Origin: Streptomyces umbrinus
GTDB taxonomy: Bacteria > Actinomycetota > Actinomycetes > Streptomycetales > Streptomycetaceae
Direction: 5' to 3'
Length of the DNA: 64,000 nt
Assembly: GCF_030817415.1 (NCBI RefSeq)
Contig: NZ_JAUSZI010000002.1
Span: 2,046,001-2,110,000 of the forward strand
The notes under the pieces were generated by a model that was not told the origin of the DNA, searched no databases, and saw only the letters and a list, made by a program, of their open reading frames with translations. Of this stretch, positions 52,972 to 61,795 are shown piece after piece (within the stretch, counting starts at the first letter, position 1; each line of letters begins with the position of its first letter). The translations under genes were made by a program, and so were the position numbers.

Positions 52972-52983
52972 GAGAGCGCTCTC
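52972..52983 (+). promoter_or_regulatory. LacI-type operator before the GH64 gene
   Basis: GAGAGCGCTCTC is a perfect 12-bp palindrome with the AGCGCT centre typical of streptomycete LacI-family sites such as CebR. It lies 117 bp upstream of the GH64 start. A near-identical site precedes the lacI-family gene at 55579. Confidence 0.7.
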
Positions 52984-53100
52984 AGTCGTAACCCTTGACG
53001 CCCCAACTCCCCCTGGGAACAGTGGTGCACCGCAGGGCGCCGACCCCCCACAGGTCGGTCTGTCCCCCTGCCTCCCCCCCCCACACCCCAGGAGACTTCC

Positions 53101-54327
53101 GTGATCTCACGCAGAGCGTTCCTGTCCGGAGCCGCAGCCGTCGGAGCCACCGCGAGCTACCCCGTCTGGGGAAGCTCCCTCAGCCCCACCGCCGAGGCGG
53201 CCCCCGCCACATGCGAACTCGCACTCAAGAACGCCTCGTTGCCGGGCACGGTCCGCGCGTACGTCACCGGGCACGAGCAGTCGACGGGCGACTGGGTGCT
53301 GCTGCGGGCCGACGGCAGCGTCTACCGGCCCACTTCTCCCTCGGCGCCGCAGACCCCGCTGCCCGTCGACTGCGCCATCCCGCTCGGCGCCGCCGGCTCG
53401 GCCCCGAAGGTCCTGACGCTGCCTCAGATGTTCGGCGCCCGCGTCTACTTCGTCCGGGACAGCACGCTCAACTTCTTCCTCAACCCGGGCCCCGCGCTGG
53501 TGGAGCCCGCGTTCGCCACGCCCGGCGACTCGAACTACGGCAAGACCTGGTCGTTCTGCGAGTTCACGTTCAACACCCAGCAGCTGTACGCCAACATCAG
53601 CTACGTCGACCTGGTCACGGCCCTCCCCATCGGCCTGACCCTGGAGGGCGACACCACGCACACGGTCGCACCCCTGCCCGACGGCGCGGTCGACAGGATC
53701 GCCTCGGACCTCACGGCACAGGCGGCCAGGGACGGCCAGCCCTGGGACAAGCTGGTGATCCGCGGCGACGGCGGCTCCGTACTGCGTGTGATCTCCCCGC
53801 AGAACCTGATGGCCCCGTACTTCGACCGGCCCGCCGAGATGCCGTTCCGCGACCTCTGGAACAGCTACATCGACGAGGTGTGGGCGACGTACCGCTCGAC
53901 CGACCTGAAGATCGACCTCCAGGGCGGCCGGGGCACGCTCACCGGCCGGGTCAGCGGTGACACGCTCACCTTCGCGGGCGGCCACACCTTCGCCAAGCCC
54001 ACATCGAAGGACATCTTCACCTGCAACCACGGGCCGTTCGCCAACAACCCGGGCGACTCCGACGACAAGAAGGCCCTCCTCGCCCGCCTCGCCGCCGGCT
54101 TCAACCGCTCGATCATGCTCACCCACCCCACCCAGCCCAACGGCACGACCACCGCCGACTACTACAAGGGCTCGGCCGTCAACCACTGGTCGCGCGTCGT
54201 ACACGCCAACTCGCCCATCGGCTACGCCTTCCCGTACGACGACGTACGCCCGGACGGCCAACCCGACGTTTCGGGCGCGGCCCACGACGGCAACCCACGC
54301 CGCTTCACGGTGACGGTCGGGTCGTAG
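53101..54327 (+). CDS. Secreted beta-1,3-glucanase family protein (GH64, thaumatin-like fold)
   Basis: A 408-residue exported hydrolase. The N-terminus (ISRRAFLSGAAAVGATASYPVWG) with twin arginines and AFL fits a Tat signal. The mature protein carries the GH64 pattern: LALKNASLPGTVRAYVTG, then NYGKTWSFCEFTFNTQQLYANISYVDLV, which includes the carboxylates expected in the wide cleft, then YIDEVWATYRS. GH64 enzymes release laminaripentaose from beta-1,3-glucan of fungal walls. The GTG at 53101 is used. It is probably repressed by the neighbouring LacI-type regulator through the shared operator. A strong double hairpin lies in the convergent gap downstream. Confidence 0.85.
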   Translation: MISRRAFLSGAAAVGATASYPVWGSSLSPTAEAAPATCELALKNASLPGTVRAYVTGHEQSTGDWVLLRADGSVYRPTSPSAPQTPLPVDCAIPLGAAGSAPKVLTLPQMFGARVYFVRDSTLNFFLNPGPALVEPAFATPGDSNYGKTWSFCEFTFNTQQLYANISYVDLVTALPIGLTLEGDTTHTVAPLPDGAVDRIASDLTAQAARDGQPWDKLVIRGDGGSVLRVISPQNLMAPYFDRPAEMPFRDLWNSYIDEVWATYRSTDLKIDLQGGRGTLTGRVSGDTLTFAGGHTFAKPTSKDIFTCNHGPFANNPGDSDDKKALLARLAAGFNRSIMLTHPTQPNGTTTADYYKGSAVNHWSRVVHANSPIGYAFPYDDVRPDGQPDVSGAAHDGNPRRFTVTVGS

Positions 54328-54385
54328 GCGCGTAGGCGCTCCGCTGGAGTGTGGTGATTCATCTGCGGGTGCGTCGTGGCTGATC

Positions 54386-54460
54386 GCGCAGTTCCCCGCG
54401 CCCCTGAAAGACGGGGCTGCGCCCCTGTCTTTCATCTTTTGGGGGCGCGGGGAACCGCGC
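54386..54460. terminator. Two-tiered hairpin made of an inverted pair of intergenic-repeat cores
   Basis: The core GCGCAGTTCCCCGCGCCCC (54386-54404) pairs with its near-complement at 54441-54460. Inside, TGAAAGAC (54405-54412) pairs perfectly with GTCTTTCA (54427-54434). It lies between the convergent GH64 and lacI-family genes and should terminate both. Confidence 0.7.
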
Positions 54461-54472
54461 TCCGCGGAGCGA

Positions 54473-55519
54473 CTACGCCGAGGCCCGCCTCACCAGTGTC
54501 GTCGGCAGGACGACACTGGACGGCGCCCCCGCCAACCCGCCGGACGCCGACGTCGACGCGGTCCGTTCGAGCCCGCGCAACAGCAACCGCGCCATCAGCC
54601 GGCCCATCTCCTCGATGTCCTGCCGGACCGTCGTGAGCGGTGGGTCGGCCTGCTCGGTGAACGGCAGCATGTCGTCGAAGCCGACCACCGCGACATCCTC
54701 GGGCACCCGCCGCCCCCGCTCACGCAGGACGCGCATGGCGCCCACCGCCGTGAGGTCGTTGGCGGCGAACACCGCGTCCAGATCGGGGCAGCGGTCGAGG
54801 AGTTCCCGCATCGCACGCTCACCACCCCCCGGAGTGAAGTCGCCCTCCGCGATCAGCTTCGGATCGGCGTCCACCATCACGTCCCGGAACCCGTCGAGCC
54901 GGTCGACCGCCGAGGTCTGGTCGAGAGCGCCGGTGATGTGGCCGATGTTCCGGCGGCCCAGCCCGACGAGATGGCGTACGGCCTCGCGGGCGCCGCCCCG
55001 GTTGTCGCAGTCGACGTACACCGCGCCGCGCGAGCCGTCGATCCACCCGGGCCGCCCGCCGTACACCGTCGGCACACCGTGGATGAGGCCGGGCAGCGGG
55101 TCGTCGAGGTGCAGCGAGAAGACGAGCGCGCCGTCGACATGGCCGCCTGCGAGATAGCGGCCCACGCGCGCGTGGTCGGCGCGCCCCTCCGTGAGCAGCA
55201 GCACGAGCTGCGAGTCGTGAGCCGTCAGTTCCTTGCTGATGCCCCGGAGCTGAAGCGCGAAGAAGGGGTCGGCGAAGACCTTGGTCTCCGGTTCGGCGAT
55301 CACCACGGCGACGGCGTCGTGCCGCCGGGTCACGAGGCTGCGCGCGGCCTGGTTGGGCACGTAGCCGAGTTCCTCGACGGCCTGCCTGACCCGCTCGACC
55401 AGGGGCTCCCGCACACCGTCACCGCCGTTGACGACACGCGACACGGTGGCCCGGGACACTCCGGCCCTGGCGGCCACGGCCTCCAGTGTCGGGCGGGGCT
55501 CTGTCGACTGCTCGGACAC
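54473..55519 (-). CDS. LacI family transcriptional regulator
   Basis: A 348-residue repressor. The N-terminal HTH and hinge (TLEAVAARAGVSRATVSRVVNG, then VPNQAARSLVTRR) are followed by a periplasmic-binding-protein-like sensor domain, ~65-335, with the usual FAANDLTAVGAMRVLRERG and DVAVVGFDDMLPFTEQADPPLTTVRQ blocks. The ligand is probably a sugar or oligosaccharide. The GTG at 55519 has GAGGAG nearby. A palindrome like the one before GH64 lies 60 bp upstream of the start, so autoregulation and control of the glucanase are likely. Confidence 0.92.
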   Translation of the reverse strand: MSEQSTEPRPTLEAVAARAGVSRATVSRVVNGGDGVREPLVERVRQAVEELGYVPNQAARSLVTRRHDAVAVVIAEPETKVFADPFFALQLRGISKELTAHDSQLVLLLTEGRADHARVGRYLAGGHVDGALVFSLHLDDPLPGLIHGVPTVYGGRPGWIDGSRGAVYVDCDNRGGAREAVRHLVGLGRRNIGHITGALDQTSAVDRLDGFRDVMVDADPKLIAEGDFTPGGGERAMRELLDRCPDLDAVFAANDLTAVGAMRVLRERGRRVPEDVAVVGFDDMLPFTEQADPPLTTVRQDIEEMGRLMARLLLRGLERTASTSASGGLAGAPSSVVLPTTLVRRASA

Positions 55520-55578
55520 CTCGGGGCTCCTCAGGGCGGCGTTTGCGGATCAGGATAACCGCCGTACGACGCACCATT

Positions 55579-55590
55579 GAGAGCGCTCCC
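55579..55590 (-). promoter_or_regulatory. LacI-type operator before the lacI-family gene
   Basis: GAGAGCGCTCCC shares ten of twelve bases with the palindrome at 52972-52983. Its distance (60 bp) from the repressor start fits an autoregulatory operator. Confidence 0.7.
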
Positions 55591-55634
55591 TGTTCGAATG
55601 GTCGAATGTGCATCCCTGAAGAACCGCCTTGCCC

Positions 55635-55690
55635 GCGCCCCGAAGGGGCGCGGGGAACTGCGCGGCCGGCGACACCGAACCCGCAGACAC
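55635..55690 (-). repeat. Intergenic repeat (short form), reversed, after the laccase gene
   Basis: Minus-strand copy: the core follows the laccase stop codon by about 24 bp and ends in a stem GCGCCCC-GAA-GGGGCGC (55635-55651). It is oriented as expected for a minus-strand terminator. Confidence 0.75.
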
Positions 55691-55713
55691 CAACCAGCCC
55701 CCCAGCGGAGCTG

Positions 55714-56700
55714 TCAGTGCTCGTGCGGCTCGTGCGGCTCGTACCCCGGGATCGTCCCGTCCGTCTTCTTCACCAGGAACAGGCCCGCCATTCCCATGTC
55801 CGAGTGGCTCTGGACGTGGCAGTGGTACATCCACGCCCCGGCCCCGACGCCCTCCCCGGCGATCACCTGGAAGCCGAACGAGTCGGCGGGTCCCACGATC
55901 TTGTTGTCGATGACCTGGCTCGGGTCGTCGGGGCCGGTCAGCAGCCCGGTGCGGTTGTCCGCCCAGCGATGACCGTGCACATGGAACGTGTGGTAGTACT
56001 CGCCGTGCGTGATCATCACGAACTCGACGCGATCGCCCACCGTGGCCTCGAAGTTGGGACTCTGGTGGCCGGGCTTGTTGTTGATCGTCATGTCGTTGAA
56101 GACGATCGTGTGCGTCTTGTCGGGGAGGATGTCGCCCTTGCGGCGGACGATCACAGGACCGTAGAGGCCCTTGCGGAGGCCGCCCGTGCCGTGTTCGGTG
56201 CCGACCACGTGGTCGTGGTAATGCCAGTAGCCCGCACTGCCCGCCCGCCAGGTGCCGTCCTTGCGGCGGCCGGGGGCGTGGGTGCGCCAGGTGTACGTAC
56301 GGGTGTCACCTGGCTCGACCTGCGACTTGCTCAGCTTCGTGCCGTCGCTGGAGATCTCGTAGTCCAGGCCGTGGACGTGCAGACTCGCCGCCACGTCCAT
56401 CGTGTTCTCGACCTCGATATGGGCGGTGTCCCCCTCGTTGAGTTCGATCAGCGGGCCGGGGATCGAGGCCTTGCCCTTCTCGAAGCCGTAGCCCATCGAT
56501 CCGTCGGCGAGCTTCTCGATGTAGAGCTTGAGGTGCTTCACCTCGCCGCCCGCGGGCGCGGTCCGGACCGGACTGTCCGCGGAGGTGGCGTCCTGCGCCG
56601 CCACGAGCGACAACGATGTCGCGACCGTGGCCACCGCGGCCCCGCCCAGCACCATCCGCCGACTGAGGCCGCGTCTGTCCATGTCGTCCGTGGTGCCCAT
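55714..56700 (-). CDS. slac: Two-domain small laccase (multicopper oxidase)
   Basis: A 328-residue secreted laccase of the trimeric SLAC/EpoA type, which oxidises phenols or other donors and reduces O2 to water. The Tat-type signal is [28 protein letters not shown] (residues ~7-30, twin Arg). Copper ligands are visible in [27 protein letters not shown] and the T1/T3 motif [13 protein letters not shown] (HCH, then His and Met). Length and motifs agree with S. coelicolor SLAC (SCO6712, from memory). I start at the ATG at 56700, six bases after GGGGGAG. The C-terminus is His-rich. It is divergent from the ThuA/PQQ dehydrogenase gene. Confidence 0.93.
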   Translation of the reverse strand: MGTTDDMDRRGLSRRMVLGGAAVATVATSLSLVAAQDATSADSPVRTAPAGGEVKHLKLYIEKLADGSMGYGFEKGKASIPGPLIELNEGDTAHIEVENTMDVAASLHVHGLDYEISSDGTKLSKSQVEPGDTRTYTWRTHAPGRRKDGTWRAGSAGYWHYHDHVVGTEHGTGGLRKGLYGPVIVRRKGDILPDKTHTIVFNDMTINNKPGHQSPNFEATVGDRVEFVMITHGEYYHTFHVHGHRWADNRTGLLTGPDDPSQVIDNKIVGPADSFGFQVIAGEGVGAGAWMYHCHVQSHSDMGMAGLFLVKKTDGTIPGYEPHEPHEH

Positions 56701-56730
56701 GCCGAACTCCCCCAACTGGGTGCGGAATCA

Positions 56731-56757
56731 ACGGAATTGACGGAATTGACGGAATTG
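56731..56757. repeat. Three perfect 9-bp tandem repeats ACGGAATTG
   Basis: ACGGAATTG occurs at 56731, 56740 and 56749, with a degenerate TGCGGAATC just before. It begins 31 bp upstream of the laccase start codon, so it is in that gene's 5' leader or promoter. Confidence 0.8.
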
Positions 56758-56926
56758 AAGGACCGAGTGACAGAGACGAACCCGGGAGACGGTAGTGGCA
56801 TCGCGCCCGTTTATCCACACCCAGGACAAAGTTCGTGCGATCCCGGTCATACCTATTGGCGAGTTCCACGAAAAGGTCTAGCTTCCATGGCGCTGTTGCT
56901 GTGACGCGAGTGAGCCAAAGGGGCAC

Positions 56927-57000
56927 GCCTGGGTTGAGAGTGCGAGCGCGCGGAGGCCCGACGAAGGAGGGTCGAGCACGGTCGCGCTCTCAACCCAGGC
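56927..57000 (+). promoter_or_regulatory. 74-bp hairpin displaying a Shine-Dalgarno-like loop
   Basis: GCCTGGGTTGAGAG (56927-56940) pairs perfectly with CTCTCAACCCAGGC (56987-57000), and the stem continues with one mismatch. The apex carries CGAC-GAAGGAGG-GTCG, a small inner stem with a perfect ribosome-binding sequence in its loop but no start codon behind it. It lies in the leader of the ThuA/PQQ dehydrogenase gene. Confidence 0.6.
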
Positions 57001-57044
57001 TGTAGCGCCCCGGCGGCGAACCGAGCCCTAAAGGAAGCAGAGGG

Positions 57045-59564
57045 GTGGGTGACCACATGCGGTTCACACCGCATCAAAAGCCCTTGACCGTACGAGGGTT
57101 GAGCAGAGGTAGACGGAGAGGCTGGGCGGCCGCGCTGGCCGCCGGAGTCGTCACCGCAGGCGTCCTCTCGGGGCCGGCCGCGAGCGCGCGCCAGGCACCC
57201 GACCCGGCGCTGACAACGATGTCGATCAAGTCGCCGCCCGGCGGCGCCAACGTACGTGTGCTGATCTTCCACGGATCCGCGGCGAACGGCGAGGAGTCGC
57301 CCGTCGTCAACGCCGGGATCGAGGCGATCGAGGACATCGGCCTGACGGGGCCGGCGGCACAACGGTTCAGCGTGACGGCCACGGACGACGCCTCGGTCTT
57401 CACCAACGACACGAAGCTCAGCCGCTTCAACGCCGTGGTCTTCCTGACCGGCGGCGGAGACATCCTCGAACCGGAGCAGGAGTCCGGCCTCGAGGCGTAC
57501 ATGGAGGCGGGCGGCGGCTTCCTCGGCATCCATGACGCGGCCCGCGCCGAGCCCTACTCGGACTGGTTCTCGGGACTCGTCGGCGCCCGTCCGGCGGCCG
57601 GCAGCCCAACGGCCGTACAGCGCGCGACCGTTGAGGTCGGTGACCGCCAGCACCCGGCCACCAAGGACCTCCCCCTCCAGTGGAAGCGCCCCGACCAGTG
57701 GCTGAACTGGGTCAAGAACCCGTCCGGCGACGTGCACACCGTGGCCCGCGTCCGCGAGTCGACGTACCAGCCGGGCGACAGCAAGAATGGCGCGGACCAC
57801 CCGGTGTCCTGGTGCCGCGACTACGACGGCGGCCGGTCCTTCTACACCGGCATGGGCGGCACGGTCTCCTCGTACGACGAGACGGACTTCCGCGCCCATC
57901 TGCGCGGGGCGCTGAACTGGACGACTCGTATCGCGCAGGCCGACTGCAAGGCCACGATCAACGCCAACTACAAGGCGGAGCGCCTGACCCAGCCCAACCA
58001 GCCGGGCCAGAACGACCAGATCGGTGAGCCGCACGGCCTGGTCACCGCGCCCGACGGCCGTGTGTTCTACATCGGCCGGGGCGGCGCCGACTCCTCGCAG
58101 CCCGTCGTCACGGACTGGGCCAACCCGGACATCGGCAAGGGCAAGGGCGAGATCCACGTCTACGACCCGAAGACCAAGAAGGTCACGCTGGCCGGCGCGC
58201 TCACCGTCTTCGGCAACAAGGGCGGCGGCGACGAGCTCATCAAGGTCGAAGAGGGCCTGCTGGGCATCGAGTTGGACCCGCGGTTCGAGGAGAACGGCTG
58301 GGTGTATCTGCACTACACGCCGCACTCCCGGATCAACCGCGACACCCGGATGGCCGAGCGCTACGTCTCCCGCTTCACCCTCAGCTCGACCACGGGCAAG
58401 CTGGACATGACCAGCGAGAAGGTCCTGTTGAAGTGGCCCGTCCAGATCCACAGCTGCTGCCACTCGGGCGGCGGCATGGCGTGGGACTCGAAGGGCAACC
58501 TCTACATCGCGACCGGCGACAACAACTCCAGTGGCTTCAGCAGCGGTTACTCGGGCAACAACCCGCAGCCGAACTACAAGGGCGTCTCCTTCGCCGACGC
58601 GCGCCGCACCGCGGGCAACACCAACAACCTCAACGGCAAGATCCTGCGCATCCACCCGGAGCAGGACGGCACGTACACCCTGCCCGAGGGGAACCTCTTC
58701 ACGGGCAAGGAGACCGCCGAGGGCGGCGGCAAGACACGCGGCGAGATCTATGTGATGGGTGTCAGGAACCCGGCACGCATCTCGATCGACAAGAAGACCG
58801 ACACCCTCTACGCGGGCTGGGTCGGCCCGGACGCCTCGGCGCCGTCGACGACCTGGGGTCCTGCGAAGTACGACACGTTCGCCGCGATCACCAAGCCGGG
58901 CAACCACGGCTGGCCGTACTGCATGGGCAACAAGCAGCCCTACCGGGACCGCAACCTGCCCGATCCCAACCAGCCGCTCGGCTGGTACAACTGCGACGCG
59001 CCGAAGAACGAGTCGCCCAACAACGACGGCCTCGTCAACCTTCCGCCGGTCACCTCCAACACCATCTGGTACTCGCCCCAGGGCGGCGGTCCGGACTTCC
59101 CGCGTGACGCGAACGGCATCCCGTCGTACAAGGCGGAGGACCAGAAGTTCCTGCTGCCGTGGCTGAAGGGCGGCGGCCAGGCGGCCATGGACGGGCCGGT
59201 CTACCGGTACGACGCCACGACCGCGAGCGACGCCAAGTGGCCCTCGTACTGGGACGGCAAGTGGTTCGTCGGCGACTTCTACGACGCCGACCAGCCGCGG
59301 CACGCGGTGCTGCTCGACCCCAAGACGGCGGGGCAGGGCGGCATTCCGGTGCACGCCGAGTCGTTGAAGAAGATCATTCCCATCGGCAACGACGGCATCA
59401 AGAACCTCATGGACTGGAAGTTCGGCCCCGACGGCACGCTGTACGTCCTCGACTACGGGCGCGGCTTCTTCACGTCGGACTCCAAGTCCGCGCTGTGGCA
59501 GGTGACGTACAAGGGCGGTGGCCCCACGCCTGCCGCCGATCAGCTGGCCAGGGAGGCGCAGTGA
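57045..59564 (+). CDS. Secreted ThuA-domain / PQQ-dependent sugar dehydrogenase (GSDH) fusion
   Basis: An 839-residue exported enzyme. The signal region is ~20-52 (RGWAAALAAGVVTAGVLSGPAASA). The ThuA-like class I glutamine-amidotransferase fold covers ~65-300 (VLIFHGSAANGEESPV, then FLTGGGDILEPEQESGLEAYMEAGGGFLGIHDA, where the usual Cys is replaced by His/Asp as in ThuA). The GSDH six-bladed propeller follows from ~325 (EPHGLVTAPDGRVFYIGRGG, then LLGIELDPRFEENGWVYLHY, and HSGGGMAWDSKGNLYIATGDN). ThuA proteins act in 3-keto-sugar metabolism; GSDH-type propellers oxidise sugars with PQQ. The GTG at 57045 has AAGGAAG nearby. The last four bases overlap the next start (GTGA). Confidence 0.87.
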   Translation: MGDHMRFTPHQKPLTVRGLSRGRRRGWAAALAAGVVTAGVLSGPAASARQAPDPALTTMSIKSPPGGANVRVLIFHGSAANGEESPVVNAGIEAIEDIGLTGPAAQRFSVTATDDASVFTNDTKLSRFNAVVFLTGGGDILEPEQESGLEAYMEAGGGFLGIHDAARAEPYSDWFSGLVGARPAAGSPTAVQRATVEVGDRQHPATKDLPLQWKRPDQWLNWVKNPSGDVHTVARVRESTYQPGDSKNGADHPVSWCRDYDGGRSFYTGMGGTVSSYDETDFRAHLRGALNWTTRIAQADCKATINANYKAERLTQPNQPGQNDQIGEPHGLVTAPDGRVFYIGRGGADSSQPVVTDWANPDIGKGKGEIHVYDPKTKKVTLAGALTVFGNKGGGDELIKVEEGLLGIELDPRFEENGWVYLHYTPHSRINRDTRMAERYVSRFTLSSTTGKLDMTSEKVLLKWPVQIHSCCHSGGGMAWDSKGNLYIATGDNNSSGFSSGYSGNNPQPNYKGVSFADARRTAGNTNNLNGKILRIHPEQDGTYTLPEGNLFTGKETAEGGGKTRGEIYVMGVRNPARISIDKKTDTLYAGWVGPDASAPSTTWGPAKYDTFAAITKPGNHGWPYCMGNKQPYRDRNLPDPNQPLGWYNCDAPKNESPNNDGLVNLPPVTSNTIWYSPQGGGPDFPRDANGIPSYKAEDQKFLLPWLKGGGQAAMDGPVYRYDATTASDAKWPSYWDGKWFVGDFYDADQPRHAVLLDPKTAGQGGIPVHAESLKKIIPIGNDGIKNLMDWKFGPDGTLYVLDYGRGFFTSDSKSALWQVTYKGGGPTPAADQLAREAQ

Positions 59565-61795
59565 CAAGCATGACGGACATGCGAAGGCGAAGAACTGGAC
59601 GGCTGTGGACGGCACTTGTGGCGTCGCTGCTGATGGTGCTCGGGCTCGCGTCCACCTCGGCGTCCGGCCAGACCGACGGCGCTCCGGCCGGCGCGGCAGC
59701 GGCCGCGCAGACACTCACGTGGACGGCCGGCGACGACATCACCAAGTACGCGTCCGCGCCCACCACGGCGGTCGCGGGCCCCACGACGATCGTCTTCGAG
59801 AACAGCAAGGCGACCGGCAACACCACCGGTATGCCGCACACGTTGACGTTCGACGTGTCCGACCCTGAGTACCAGAACGACGTACCGCTGAACATCCTTG
59901 CCAGCCCGAACGACGACCAGGGCGGCAAGTACACGGCCGAGGTGACACTCACTCCCGGCCGGTACCGCTACTTCTGCACCATCCCCGGTCACGGCCAGAT
60001 GCAGGGCATCCTCGTGGTCACCGAGGGCACCGGCGAGGACACCACGGCGCCGGAGACCGCGGCGGACGTGAGCGGTACGCAGAACGCGGACGGCGCGTAC
60101 GTCGGTTCGGCGACCGTGACGCTCAGCGCGACGGACGCCGGTTCGGGTGTGGAGCGGATCGAGTACGCGATCGGTGACGCGGGTGCCTGGCAGCCGTACA
60201 CCACGCCGGTGGTGGTCGATCAGGTCGGCGCCCACAAGGTCCGCTACCGGGCGCTCGACAAGGCCGGGAACATGGCCGCCGAGAAGGCGGAGTCGTTCAC
60301 GGTGGTGGCCAAGCCGACGGACGACACCACTCCCCCGGAGACATCGGCCTCCGTGACCGGTGAGCAGAACCCGCAAGGGGAGTACCTCTCCATGGCGACC
60401 GTCACGGTGACGGCCTCCGACACCGGTTCCGGCGTCAACACCATCGAGTACGCGATCGGTGACGCGGGTGCCTGGCAGCCGTACACCGCCCCGGTCATGG
60501 TCCACGAGGTGGGCACCCACAAAGTGCGCTTCCGGGCCACGGACAAGGCGGGCAACGCGGCGGCCGAGAAGTCCGTCTCGTTCACCGTCGTCGCACCGCC
60601 CGAGGAGGACAAGACTCCCCCGGTGACCGGCGTGAGCGTCGACGGCACGAAGAACTCGTCCGGGGCGTACATCAACAGCGCCAAGGTGACGGTGACCGCG
60701 ACGGACGCGCACGGTTCGGGAGTCGAGGCGATCGAGTACTCGCTCGACGGCGGCCCGTACCTCGCCTACACCGCTCCCGTGGTGGTCGACCGTGTGGGCG
60801 CGCACACCGTGGCGTACCGCGCGCGCGACAAGGCGGGCAACACCTCCGACGCCCGGTCCGTGAGCTTCACGGTCGCCCCTGGCGGCGGTGTGCCGGCGCC
60901 CAACTGTGCCGAGTACGACGAGCGGTTGACGGTCATCGTCGGCACGATCGACTCGGGCGTGCCGAACCGGATCACCAACAGCCGTTGCCGCATCAACGAG
61001 TTGATCGAGGACGAGAAGGAGTGGACGTCCCACGCGCTGTTCCTCAAGCACGTGACGACCGTCCTGGACGCCCTCCTCAAGGATGGTGTCGTCGTCCAGC
61101 GCGAGTACAACCTGATCAACAAGGCGGCCAAGCAGTCGGGCATCGGCAAGCCCGGCCAGACCGAGGGCTACCGGACGATCCTCGACGGTACGCCGGGGTC
61201 GTTCGCCAAGTGGCAGCACGTGGGCGGCGGTTCGTTCGGCCTGAACGCCGACGGGACCATCACCTCGGGCACGACGAAGGCCGGGCTCGGCATGCTGTGG
61301 TTCCCCGAGCGCAAGTACGGGGACTTCTCCCTGAAGCTCCAGTGGCGTGACGACGCGCCGGGCACGGGCAACACCAACTCCGGTGTGTTCGTGCGGTTCC
61401 CGGGGGTCCACAACCACCCCGAGGAGTCACGGCCCGAATGGGTCGCCATCAAGTACGGGCACGAGATCCAGGCGTTCGACAGTCCCACCGGCGACATGTA
61501 CAAGAGCGGTTCGGTCTACGGCTTCGACCGGGTGGGTCTGGCCGGAGCCGGTGTCACCCAGAAGGGCACCTGGAACGACTACGAGATCCGTGTGGTGGAC
61601 CAGCACTACTCGATCTACCGCAACGGTGTGCTGATCAACGAGTTCGACAACACCGGTGGCCAGGACTTCACCCCGCCACGCTCGGACGACCCGGGCACGG
61701 ACGGGCGACGGTTCGCCTCCGGCTATCTCGGACTGCAGGTGCACGGCACGACGGATGTCGTCTCGTACCGGGACATCAGGATCAAGGAGCTGTGA
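59561..61795 (+). CDS. Secreted cupredoxin / OmpL47 triple-repeat / DUF1080 (3-keto-glycoside hydrolase-like) protein
   Basis: A 744-residue exported multidomain protein. The signal is ~12-38. Residues ~48-155 form a plastocyanin-like domain with full type-1 copper ligands His93, Cys139, His144 and Met147 (FCTIPGHGQM). Three OmpL47-type beta repeats follow at ~161-255, ~256-350 and ~351-440, each containing YAIGDAGAWQPYT- or YSLDGGPYLAYT-like strands. A helical spacer (~446-535) leads to a DUF1080 concanavalin-like domain (~538-744: LDGTPGSFAKWQHVGGGSF, then GVFVRFPG). DUF1080 proteins cleave 3-keto-glycosides. The GTG overlaps the upstream stop, so both proteins are coupled and probably work together. 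Confidence 0.85.
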   Translation: MTSMTDMRRRRTGRLWTALVASLLMVLGLASTSASGQTDGAPAGAAAAAQTLTWTAGDDITKYASAPTTAVAGPTTIVFENSKATGNTTGMPHTLTFDVSDPEYQNDVPLNILASPNDDQGGKYTAEVTLTPGRYRYFCTIPGHGQMQGILVVTEGTGEDTTAPETAADVSGTQNADGAYVGSATVTLSATDAGSGVERIEYAIGDAGAWQPYTTPVVVDQVGAHKVRYRALDKAGNMAAEKAESFTVVAKPTDDTTPPETSASVTGEQNPQGEYLSMATVTVTASDTGSGVNTIEYAIGDAGAWQPYTAPVMVHEVGTHKVRFRATDKAGNAAAEKSVSFTVVAPPEEDKTPPVTGVSVDGTKNSSGAYINSAKVTVTATDAHGSGVEAIEYSLDGGPYLAYTAPVVVDRVGAHTVAYRARDKAGNTSDARSVSFTVAPGGGVPAPNCAEYDERLTVIVGTIDSGVPNRITNSRCRINELIEDEKEWTSHALFLKHVTTVLDALLKDGVVVQREYNLINKAAKQSGIGKPGQTEGYRTILDGTPGSFAKWQHVGGGSFGLNADGTITSGTTKAGLGMLWFPERKYGDFSLKLQWRDDAPGTGNTNSGVFVRFPGVHNHPEESRPEWVAIKYGHEIQAFDSPTGDMYKSGSVYGFDRVGLAGAGVTQKGTWNDYEIRVVDQHYSIYRNGVLINEFDNTGGQDFTPPRSDDPGTDGRRFASGYLGLQVHGTTDVVSYRDIRIKEL

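Larger units (their letters stand above)
56701..57044. other. Divergent regulatory region between the laccase and the sugar dehydrogenase gene
   Basis: These 344 bp hold three 9-bp tandem repeats next to the laccase start and a long hairpin next to the dehydrogenase start. No credible gene is present. Both promoters must lie here. Confidence 0.6.
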
